Shown: in pieces, positions 41,478 through 48,695 of the stretch | Layout: the number at the start of each line of letters is the position of its first letter | Position numbering within the stretch: position 1 is the stretch's first letter | Position numbers and translations under genes: made by a program | NCBI RefSeq assembly: GCF_003054055.1 | Contig: NZ_QBKI01000001.1 | Span: 682,001 to 746,000, forward strand | Source of the DNA: Pontibacter mucosus | GTDB lineage: Bacteria > Bacteroidota > Bacteroidia > Cytophagales > Hymenobacteraceae | Direction: 5' to 3' | DNA: 64,000 nt | The notes under the pieces: generated by a model | Told to the model about the DNA's origin: nothing | Database searches by the model: none | What the model saw: the letters and a program-made list of their open reading frames with translations, nothing else

Positions 41478-42302
41478 TTATAAAACCTGATGGCGGTTGC
41501 TGTTGCGGTAGGCGTCCACAGCGTTGCGCACGCTGCCATACTTTTTAAGCAGGGCGCCTGCCTCTTCCTGTTCTATTCCGAGCTCCTCCATCACCATGCG
41601 GGTGCCGCGGTCTACCAGCTTCAGGTTGGAGAGCTGCATGTCTACCATCTTGTTGCCTTTCACGCGGCCCAGTTTGATCATGGTGGAGGTGGTGAGCATG
41701 TTGAGCGCCAGTTTCTGTCCGGTGCCAGCTTTCATGCGGGTGCTGCCAGTCACGAATTCTGGTCCCGTCACTACCTCTACCGGGAAGTCTGCGGCAGCGG
41801 CCACGGCACTGCCGGCGTTGCAAACCACGCATCCGGTAGCAATACCGCGCTCACGGCAGGCCTTCAACCCACCGATAACGTATGGCGTGCGCCCTGAGGC
41901 AGCGATGCCCACTACAATGTCCTTCTCGTTGATGTCGTGCTCCTGCAGGTCTTTCCAGGCCTGCTCCTCGTCGTCCTCGGCAAACTCCACCGCCTTGCGG
42001 ATGGCCGAATCACCGCCCGCCATGATGCCTACTACCATGCCGTGCGGCACACCGTAGGTAGGAGGGCACTCCGAGGCATCCACCACACCCAGGCGGCCAC
42101 TGGTGCCGGCCCCGATGTAGAACAGGCGGCCTCCCTGCTGCAGGCGCTCCACCGTGGCGTTTACCAGCCGCTCCAGCTGCGGAATGGCTTTTTCTACGGC
42201 CAGCGGCACGGTTTTGTCTTCGCGGTTGATGTTTACGAGCAGCTCATGCACACTCATGTGCTCCAGGCCGTCGTAGTTGGACGTTGTTTCTGTAGTAGAC
42301 AC
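41478..42302 (-). CDS. murQ: N-acetylmuramic acid 6-phosphate etherase
   Basis: A 274-residue MurQ that cleaves the lactyl ether of MurNAc-6-P to give GlcNAc-6-P in peptidoglycan recycling. The SIS-domain signatures are clear: FYIGAGTSGRLGVVDASECPPTYG (about residues 61-84), GGDSAIRKAVEFAEDD, GIAASGRTPYVIG, and TGSTRMKAGTGQKLALNML. The start is a GTG at 42302, supported by the family N-terminus STTETTSNYDGLEHMSVHELL. It lies downstream of a kinase that would feed the same pathway. Confidence 0.95.
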   Translation of the reverse strand: MSTTETTSNYDGLEHMSVHELLVNINREDKTVPLAVEKAIPQLERLVNATVERLQQGGRLFYIGAGTSGRLGVVDASECPPTYGVPHGMVVGIMAGGDSAIRKAVEFAEDDEEQAWKDLQEHDINEKDIVVGIAASGRTPYVIGGLKACRERGIATGCVVCNAGSAVAAAADFPVEVVTGPEFVTGSTRMKAGTGQKLALNMLTTSTMIKLGRVKGNKMVDMQLSNLKLVDRGTRMVMEELGIEQEEAGALLKKYGSVRNAVDAYRNSNRHQVL

Positions 42303-42340
42303 CGTTAAAGTATAGTTTTAAGAGTATGATAGGTTTAAAA

Positions 42341-42374
42341 TATGGCGCGACAGCTGTTAAACCATCGCGCCATA
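42341..42374 (-). terminator. Perfect 10-bp hairpin between the kinase gene and murQ
   Basis: TATGGCGCGA (42341-42350) and TCGCGCCATA (42365-42374) form a perfect stem with a 14-base loop; the minus strand continues TTTTAAACC. It may attenuate transcription between the kinase (upstream) and murQ. Confidence 0.5.
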
Positions 42375-42392
42375 CTTCATTTTAGAGGCTAT

Positions 42393-43265
42393 TTATGCTT
42401 TCTTAGGAGAGCCGAACGCTTGCAGGAGCTCCTGGTGGTACTGGATCAGGCCCTGGCTTGGGCTCTGCAGGATGGTGTTCACGTGCAGGCCATATTTCTT
42501 GGCTACCTGCTTCAGAATATCGCTGAAGAAGTAGGAGATGGAGCCCACAAAGTTAACCGGCAGGGTCTCGTGGCCCTCATACTTTACCACATGGCGCTCA
42601 AAGAACTCCGAGAAGTTTTCGTAGATCATGCCGTGGATAACCGGGTGCTTCTGCTTGTCGTGCATGAACCTGGCAAAGGTAGCCATGTAGCGGCTCGGGA
42701 TGGCAGAGCTGTAAAGCGTGTCCAGGATGCCGTCTTTGGTCAGGTTGTAGGTGTTCTTGAGCGAAGTGGCCAGGTCTTCCGGCAGCTCACGGTACAGGTA
42801 CGCCTTTATCAGCAGCTTGCCCATGTAAGCGCCGCTGCCCTCGTCGCCCAGCAGGAAGCCCAGCGACGGCACGTTGTCTATGATATCGGTACCATCGTAG
42901 AGGCAGGTGTTGGAGCCGGTACCCAGGATACAGGCAATACCAGCCTGACGGCCGCAAACCGCACGGGCGGCAGCCAGCAGGTCGTGCTCCACAAATACAG
43001 CCGCATCCGGGAAAGCGCGGAGCAAAGCGTCTTCCACGCGCTTGTTACGGTCTGGCGAGCTGCAGCCTGCGCCGTAGTAGTAGATGGCCTCCGGGTTCTT
43101 ATCGCTTAGCTGTGGTAGCAGCACATCGTTTATTTCCTGGAAAATCTCGTCTGTCTCCTGGTACATCGGGTTAAATCCGGCAGTCTGTGCCTGGCCCAGC
43201 ACAGTGTCTTGCGTTACGATGCGCCAGTCTGTTTTAGTAGAGCCGCTATCAGCTATAAATATCAT
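42393..43265 (-). CDS. N-acetylglucosamine kinase (BadF/BcrA ATPase family)
   Basis: A 290-residue kinase of the BadF/BadG/BcrA/BcrD ASKHA family. DSGSTKTDWRIV (residues 6-17) is the phosphate-1 motif, GIACILGTGSNTCLYDG (about 107-123) the phosphate-2/adenosine region, and GDEGSGAYMGKLLI the connecting loop. Its location just upstream of murQ supports a role phosphorylating GlcNAc or MurNAc released from peptidoglycan (NagK/MurK-like). The sugar preference cannot be read from the sequence. Confidence 0.85.
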   Translation of the reverse strand: MIFIADSGSTKTDWRIVTQDTVLGQAQTAGFNPMYQETDEIFQEINDVLLPQLSDKNPEAIYYYGAGCSSPDRNKRVEDALLRAFPDAAVFVEHDLLAAARAVCGRQAGIACILGTGSNTCLYDGTDIIDNVPSLGFLLGDEGSGAYMGKLLIKAYLYRELPEDLATSLKNTYNLTKDGILDTLYSSAIPSRYMATFARFMHDKQKHPVIHGMIYENFSEFFERHVVKYEGHETLPVNFVGSISYFFSDILKQVAKKYGLHVNTILQSPSQGLIQYHQELLQAFGSPKKA

Positions 43266-43336
43266 TTGTTTATTTTGATTTATTTTAATGTTTAAACAAG
43301 TCGTGACACCAATATACGGTTTTATTTTTAGCTCTG

Positions 43337-43597
43337 TTAACTCTGCGAACTACGGTAAGCAGAATTCTTGACAAGCCCCACAGCCTCAAATTTATCAAAA
43401 ACATTGGCATTATGCGGTGCATCGGCCAGTTCTTCTGTTAAATCCTGCCCGGCCCAGTGCTCATAGTGCTTCCCGTTCCGCCAAAGCCTCGATTTTTTCA
43501 CGTCGTAGATAACACCCTGGTAGGCTACCCATACTTCGTCGCGGTCCTGCCCGTTGCGTAGCGCCAGTTGTTGCAGCGTGTATTCTGGTAAAGTCAT
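43337..43597 (-). CDS. Cytochrome b5-like haem/steroid-binding domain protein
   Basis: An 86-residue single-domain protein matching the cytochrome b5 superfamily: YTLQQLALRNGQDRDEVWVAYQGVIYDVKKSRLW, then HYEHWAGQDLTEELADAPH, where two His residues could ligate haem (HYEHWAGQ and APHNA). No signal peptide or membrane anchor, so it is cytosolic. Family members of this bacterial type may bind haem or steroids; biological role unknown. Confidence 0.82.
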   Translation of the reverse strand: MTLPEYTLQQLALRNGQDRDEVWVAYQGVIYDVKKSRLWRNGKHYEHWAGQDLTEELADAPHNANVFDKFEAVGLVKNSAYRSSQS

Positions 43598-43749
43598 GCT
43601 TTAGATGAGGAGATGTGGGAATTTGAAGATTTGAAAATAGTGCGCCAAGAAATGATTTATACTTGGTTAGCGCAATTATCCTTCAATTCCAGCGCTTAAA
43701 GACTTCAAGCATCTTCACGTCTCCGTATTTTAAACCCCAAACGATAAAA

Positions 43750-44919
43750 TTACCCGATTCTTGCCTGCGTCAGTATCCAGCGGTGAGGTACCTCGCCTTT
43801 AGTGGCTTGCAGGTAATCCTCGTAGCTGCAGGGTACGATGCGGCTGCCCTTGTCGGGGCTGAGCGGCTCCACCTCCAGCCACCACTTTTCGCTGCTCCGG
43901 TTTTTGTAGAAGATCATGCGGTCGGGGTTGTCGTGGTTGAAGGCCACAGCATACTTGGTGAAGCTACGCCCGTTAAAGTCCGTCTCGTTTTTGCGGTGGT
44001 AAAAGCCTTCGATAAAGTACCAGATCATGGTGGCCACGGTCATGGCGGTCAGCTCGCGGTCGTCGAGGGCGGGGTTATACTCATAGATGCCCAGCGAGGT
44101 CAGATTGTCGTTCAGGCCGGCGTACCAGCAAATCTGGCAGGCCTCCTCGCCGGTCAACCCAAAAGGGTTGGCGGGCTCACTGGCCGGGGCATCCTGGTGG
44201 CGGATGGCCGAGATGTCGAACGTCAGCAGGTCGGCCACGCGCACCACGGGCTCCATCTCCTGCACACTCCGGTGCACCTCGCCCACGCGGTAAGCCTCAA
44301 AGTGCATTTTCTCGAACGTGGCCATCACCTCCGGCTCCACAAAGTATGACTGGTACCCGATCTGGCTCAGGCTGAAGAGGTAGTTGGGCTCGTGCATGAG
44401 TATCTGGCGCAGCTGCCTTCTGTTGGGGGCCTCGTCGCTGTCTTCGCTCATATCCACGCGGCTGTCCACGGTAACCATGTTCACGGCGCGTTCCAGGTGC
44501 TCGTAGCCCATGTACTGGCCATACTCCAAATCCTGCGAGCCGCCGATGATGACGGGAATGGTGTTGTGCGAGATGAGCACTTCCACAATCTCCTTCAGGC
44601 GCAGGTGCGTGTCCTCCAGCGTAATGCCGGGGCGCAGGTTGCCCAGGTCCACGATGTGGCAGCGGCCGGCGCCTTTGTTCAGGTCATAGAGCCTTTTGCG
44701 CACAAGGCGGGCGGGGGAAGGGGCCGCAGCATCTTCCGCCCCTTCTTCGGTGGTGTTGCTTCCGCGTGTTTCGTTTACGCCAAGTATGGCTATGTCGGCA
44801 GCACGCCAGTCCGGAAACTTGCTCACGAAGCGGCTGATGTAGGAGCCGAGGGTGCGGGGTTTGTGCAGGGCGGCAAAAACATCCTCGTTTAGCGGCTCAA
44901 AAAATATGGATAGGTTCAT
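43750..44919 (-). CDS. Arginase/formimidoylglutamase-fold protein lacking several metal ligands
   Basis: A 389-residue ureohydrolase-fold protein, usually annotated as formimidoylglutamase in Bacteroidota. I used ATG 44919 rather than TTG 44925. The metal motifs are altered: GGDHS is GGSQD (126-130), DAHxD is DSRVD (152-156), and the late DxD is D235-x-S237. Three of the six expected Mn ligands (two His, one Asp) are therefore replaced. It may be non-catalytic or use another metal. No histidine-degradation genes (hutU/hutI/hutH) are near, so the common annotation should be treated with care. Confidence 0.75.
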   Translation of the reverse strand: MNLSIFFEPLNEDVFAALHKPRTLGSYISRFVSKFPDWRAADIAILGVNETRGSNTTEEGAEDAAAPSPARLVRKRLYDLNKGAGRCHIVDLGNLRPGITLEDTHLRLKEIVEVLISHNTIPVIIGGSQDLEYGQYMGYEHLERAVNMVTVDSRVDMSEDSDEAPNRRQLRQILMHEPNYLFSLSQIGYQSYFVEPEVMATFEKMHFEAYRVGEVHRSVQEMEPVVRVADLLTFDISAIRHQDAPASEPANPFGLTGEEACQICWYAGLNDNLTSLGIYEYNPALDDRELTAMTVATMIWYFIEGFYHRKNETDFNGRSFTKYAVAFNHDNPDRMIFYKNRSSEKWWLEVEPLSPDKGSRIVPCSYEDYLQATKGEVPHRWILTQARIG

Positions 44920-45137
44920 GGGCAAATCTTGTTCTCAAAGTATAGGCCGCAAACACAGGGTAACCCATGTTCGTGGCCCAGGTTCTAAAAGTATAAATAT
45001 ACTATACAGGAAATATTTATATGGCCTGACGTGGCAGAATTCGAAAAAAATAATTAAAATGCATGTGTAACAGGTCGTTTATCCTGTATAAAGGCCCGTT
45101 TTAAACCTAATCAAAACACCTTTGCTTAAGATACACT

Positions 45138-46895
45138 ATGAACCTAACCCGGACCTTCGACCTTCTGCCTAACCAGATGCAGCAATTCCCCAAGCCCGAC
45201 TGTTTAGCGGCTAAGGTAAACGGCACCTGGCAAAAGTATACTACCAGCGATGTGCTCGAGTATGCCAACCAGGTAAGCCTCGGCCTGCTGAAGCTGGGTG
45301 TTGGCAAGGATGACAAAGTAGCCATCGTCTCGTTCAACCGGCCGGAGTGGGTGCTGGTGGATTTCGGCATTCAGCAGATAGGGGCCATCAGCGTGCCCAT
45401 GTACCCTACCATTACCGAGGAGGACTATCGCTACATTTTCAACGATGCAGAGGTAAAGATCATCTTCGTGGCCGATGCAGGGCTTTACAACAAGGTGGTG
45501 GCCGCCACCGAGGGCATAGCGGGCATCAAGGAGATTTATACGTTCGATGACATACACGGGGCCAAAAACTGGAAAGAGGTGCTGGAACTGGGTGTGAAAG
45601 AGGAGGTAGCACAGCTGGAGCCGCTGAAAGCCGCCGTTTCCCCGGACGATGTCCTGACCATCATTTATACTTCCGGCACCACCGGCAACCCGAAAGGGGT
45701 AATGCTGACGCACGACAACCTGATGAGCAACGTGCGCGGTACGCTGGCCTACGTGCCGGTAGATCATACCCACCGCGCGCTGAGCTTCCTGCCGCTCTGC
45801 CACGTATTCGAGCGCATGCTGCTGTACCTGTACTTCCGCATCGGGGTGTCCATCTACTATGCCGAAAGTATAGAGAAGGTGGCCGATAACCTGAAGGAAG
45901 TAAAGCCGCACCTGTTCACTACCGTGCCGCGCCTGCTGGAGAAAGTATACGACAAGATCGTGGCGGCTGGTATGGAGCTGACGGGCGTGAAGCGTAAGCT
46001 GTTTTTCTGGGCGCTGGAGCTGGGCCTGAAGTATGACACACAGACCGACCAGGGCTGGTGGTACAACAAGCAGCTGGACCTGGCCAACAAGATCATCTTC
46101 AGCAAGTGGCGCGAAGCTCTGGGCGGCAACGTGAAAGTGATCGTGTCGGGTGGCGCCGCGCTGCAGCCACGCCTGGCGCGGGTTTTCTGGGCGGCCAACA
46201 TCCGCGTGATGGAAGGCTACGGACTCACAGAAACTTCGCCGGTAATCTCGGTGAACCGCTACGAGCCGGAGAATAACCTGATCGGAACCGTAGGCATGGC
46301 CATCGACGGCGTGGAGGTAAAGATTGCCGAAGACGGCGAAATCCTGACCCGCGGGCCGCACATCATGAAAGGCTACTACAAAAAGCCGGATCTCACGGCA
46401 GAGGTAATCGACGAGGATGGCTGGTTCCACACCGGCGACATCGGCGAGATGATACAGGGCAAGTACCTGAAGATTACCGACCGCAAGAAAGAGATGTTTA
46501 AGACCTCCGGCGGCAAGTACGTGGCGCCGCAGCCTATCGAGAACAAACTGAAGGAGTCTGTGGTGATAGAGCAGGTGATGGTGATAGGCGACGGCCGCAA
46601 GTATGCCTCCGCGCTCATCGTGCCCTCGTTCCTGGGCTTGCAGGACTGGGCCAACCACAAGGGCATCAAGTATACGTCCGATGAGGAGATGATCAAGCAT
46701 CCGGAGGTGCTCGAGAAGTTTAAGCGTGAGATAGAAAAGGCCAACAAAGGCCTGGCGCAGTATGAAACCGTGAAGAAGTTTGCCCTCATCCCCAAAATGT
46801 GGACCGTGGAGAGCGGCGAGCTGACGCCAACCCTGAAGGTGAAGCGCAAGGTGATCACAGCCAACTACAAGGACGTGATCGAAAGCCTGTATTAA
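45138..46895 (+). CDS. Long-chain fatty acid-CoA ligase
   Basis: A 585-residue AMP-forming acyl-CoA synthetase that activates fatty acids for beta-oxidation or lipid synthesis. Motifs are IYTSGTTGNPKGVMLTH (A3), GYGLTETSPVISVN (A5), GWFHTGDIGEM (A7) and LKITDRKKEMFKTSGGKYV (A8-A10), all in order, with long-chain subtype spacing. It lies a few kilobases upstream of the beta-oxidation genes, separated by a hypothetical lipoprotein and repeats, and is likely part of the same pathway. Confidence 0.92.
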   Translation: MNLTRTFDLLPNQMQQFPKPDCLAAKVNGTWQKYTTSDVLEYANQVSLGLLKLGVGKDDKVAIVSFNRPEWVLVDFGIQQIGAISVPMYPTITEEDYRYIFNDAEVKIIFVADAGLYNKVVAATEGIAGIKEIYTFDDIHGAKNWKEVLELGVKEEVAQLEPLKAAVSPDDVLTIIYTSGTTGNPKGVMLTHDNLMSNVRGTLAYVPVDHTHRALSFLPLCHVFERMLLYLYFRIGVSIYYAESIEKVADNLKEVKPHLFTTVPRLLEKVYDKIVAAGMELTGVKRKLFFWALELGLKYDTQTDQGWWYNKQLDLANKIIFSKWREALGGNVKVIVSGGAALQPRLARVFWAANIRVMEGYGLTETSPVISVNRYEPENNLIGTVGMAIDGVEVKIAEDGEILTRGPHIMKGYYKKPDLTAEVIDEDGWFHTGDIGEMIQGKYLKITDRKKEMFKTSGGKYVAPQPIENKLKESVVIEQVMVIGDGRKYASALIVPSFLGLQDWANHKGIKYTSDEEMIKHPEVLEKFKREIEKANKGLAQYETVKKFALIPKMWTVESGELTPTLKVKRKVITANYKDVIESLY

Positions 46896-46959
46896 AGTAT
46901 AAACCGAAGTATAACCGGCGCCGCAATGGTTGCTGTCTATACTTCATCAGCCTAATTTT

Positions 46960-47021
46960 TCATCCTGAATGGAGCCTGGTCGGAGGTAGTTTATACTTCT
47001 GCCAGGATTCTTTCAGGATGA
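46960..47021. mobile_element. Short TCATCCTG hairpin element (solo copy)
   Basis: Arms 46960-46979 and 47002-47021 (TCATCCTGAA... / ...TTCAGGATGA) pair at 17 of 20 positions, with a loop holding a TATACTT copy. The same TCATCCTG/AGGATGA arms flank the GIY-YIG gene at 51151-51540, so this looks like a cargo-less member of that family. It could also serve as a terminator for the acyl-CoA ligase. Confidence 0.65.
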
Positions 47022-47057
47022 TTTTTTTGTAGTCTCTGTACTTTTTCATCAACGCAA

Positions 47058-47624
47058 ATGGTCCGGTTTATACTTTTCTTCGTGGTAGTAACCTGTCTCT
47101 CGTGCAGAGGGCAGCAGAGTGAAGCAGTAGTTAAGGAATCAGAAAAAGCGGGAAAAGAAAAAGACACACACTTCGAGAAAATTACATTCTCTATCATGCA
47201 AGGCTTTAACAGAGAGGGATTTGATAAAGATGTAGAGATTCTCAAGGACGGCACATTCTACTATCGTTTGAGGGAGCGGTACTGTTGTCCCATAAAGGCT
47301 AATTACATGGGTAAGTTAGACTCCTTACAGATGAACAAAGTATATGCTATACTTGATGCCACCGATTTTAACACCTTAAAGTCGGTGCAGCCTGATGAGG
47401 AGCATGCTTCATACGTCTCTATATTATTTACCATGTATAATGGAGAAATTCGGATGAAAGGTGCGCTGAGTGCCAGAGTATGGAAAAGGATTTTGGACTT
47501 GTTGACTCTTGTTGAAGAACAAGAGTTAGTGCCTAATAGTAACCACCAGTTTAGCACGGCTAAAGACGTTATACTTCCTCCGCCTAATTTTACGCCAAGT
47601 CAAGCCTTGCTCGACAGCTTATAA
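47058..47624 (+). CDS. Hypothetical lipoprotein
   Basis: A 188-residue protein with a short signal and lipobox (VVVTCLSC, Cys16). The mature part has ILKDGTFYYRLRERYCCPIKANYMGKLDSLQMNKVYAILDATDF, a pattern reminiscent of DUF6438-type proteins (not certain). It is more AT-rich than the surrounding metabolic genes and lies among repeats, suggesting acquisition. Function unknown. Confidence 0.6.
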   Translation: MVRFILFFVVVTCLSCRGQQSEAVVKESEKAGKEKDTHFEKITFSIMQGFNREGFDKDVEILKDGTFYYRLRERYCCPIKANYMGKLDSLQMNKVYAILDATDFNTLKSVQPDEEHASYVSILFTMYNGEIRMKGALSARVWKRILDLLTLVEEQELVPNSNHQFSTAKDVILPPPNFTPSQALLDSL

Positions 47625-47650
47625 ACTTTGCAGGCCCTCCCACACAACTT

Positions 47651-47760
47651 GCCGGCGCGGGTTTGCAACCCGTGTCTCATTTATGAGGTCGGATTTGTAA
47701 TCCGACTGGGGCGGAGGCCCAAACCATAGCTAGTCACGGGCGTGGACGCTCGCGCCATAC
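47651..47760. repeat. Cluster of small perfect hairpins (CGGGTT-TGC-AACCCG type)
   Basis: CGGGTT-TGC-AACCCG (47658-47672) and GTCGGATT-TGT-AATCCGAC (47688-47706) are perfect hairpins, followed by GGGCGTGGACGCTCGCGCC. Such GGTTTGCAACC and GGATTTGTAATCC words are a familiar interspersed repeat type in Cytophagales spacers. No gene is encoded. Confidence 0.75.
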
Positions 47761-47797
47761 ATAACAGGCAAATTTCAGAACGAAGCAACCCCATCCT

Positions 47798-47937
47798 CTC
47801 GCTCGCCTCCGGCGAGTGTGCGCTATCCCACGGCCTCTGGCCACAAATTTATACTTTATACTTCTGCCGCCTTATTCATTCTGCACGAGGCGGCGTGACG
47901 CCACCATCATACCTCACACTCGCCGGAGACGAGCGAG
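47798..47937. mobile_element. 140-bp multi-hairpin REP/MITE-like element, copy B
   Basis: Same length and hairpin order as copy A at 35108-35247. Its terminal arms (47798-47822 and 47913-47937) match at 23 of 25 positions. The arm hairpin is CTCGCC-TCC-GGCGAG here and CTCGCG-TCC-CGCGAG in copy A, so paired bases changed together. CGGCCTCTGGCC and a TATACTT-bearing centre are conserved. Confidence 0.78.
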
Positions 47938-48187
47938 GGCATTAGCAGCAGCAGGCTTTTTCCCCGAGAGGCTAGCTAATGCCACACACTGGCAGGATCA
48001 CCCAAAACAAGTGCGGGATTTTCGGCTTTCAGGATGACAAAAGGGAAATAAAAGGGGCCCTTCCATACTTTCCTGAAACTATAACCATACTCATCAGTTA
48101 GTATAAAGTATAACTATACTTGTGCTGATTGTAACATAATCCCGGGTACCGCATGCCTGAGAGCAAATTAATTTTTTGTTAAAAAGG

Positions 48188-48231
48188 TATGCTTGCATAA
48201 CAAATTTACTTATATTTGGTATACACCATGT
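48188..48231 (+). promoter_or_regulatory. Promoter and possible MarR operator before the regulator gene
   Basis: TATATTTG (48211-48218) matches TAnnTTTG. Around it lie TATGC-TT-GCATA (48188-48199) and the interrupted palindrome CAAAT...ATTTG (48201-48218) overlapping the -7 box. A repressor bound there would block its own transcription, typical of MarR autoregulation. No experimental support. Confidence 0.4.
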
Positions 48232-48237
48232 ATGACG

Positions 48238-48678
48238 ATGAAGCCGGAAGAAACAGTAGACTATAATTTTAAAGTATGTTGGCACGCTATCTCCCGTATG
48301 TATAATGTGGAGGCCGTGAAGAACGATATTACCACCTCCATCGGGTTCGTGCTGCTCAACATCGACCAGGAGCAGGGCACGCCTGCCACCAAGATTGCCC
48401 CGCTGCTGGGGCTGGAGGCGCGCAGCCTCACCCGCATTCTCAAAAGTATGGAGGAGAAAAACCTTATCTACAAAGTATCCGACCCGAACGACAAGCGCCT
48501 GGTGCGCATCTTTTTAACAGAGAAGGGACTGGAGAAGAAGGAGGTGTCGCGCCAGACTGTGAAGCAGTTTAACCACAAGGTGCGCGAGCAAGTGCCGCAG
48601 GAAGAGCTGGATGTGTTTTTGAAAGTATGCGGCCGCATCCAAAGTATGATCGAAAACAAGGAAATCTTTAACCCATAG
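48238..48678 (+). CDS. MarR family transcriptional regulator
   Basis: A winged-helix MarR regulator of about 146 residues from ATG 48238 (ATG 48232 is an alternative). The recognition-helix region is TKIAPLLGLEARSLTRILKSMEEKNLIYKVSDPNDKRLVRIFLTEKG (about 49-96), including the DPxDKRLVR wing motif. It immediately precedes fadN (17 bases) and probably controls the beta-oxidation operon, perhaps in response to an acyl-CoA ligand; that ligand link is inferred from position. Confidence 0.9.
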   Translation: MKPEETVDYNFKVCWHAISRMYNVEAVKNDITTSIGFVLLNIDQEQGTPATKIAPLLGLEARSLTRILKSMEEKNLIYKVSDPNDKRLVRIFLTEKGLEKKEVSRQTVKQFNHKVREQVPQEELDVFLKVCGRIQSMIENKEIFNP

Positions 48679-48695
48679 ACAACTATCGCTATTCT

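Noticed and set aside
45204..46700. 498-residue open frame antisense to the acyl-CoA ligase
   Set aside because: The sense frame has all family motifs; the antisense product has the low-information composition typical of shadows.
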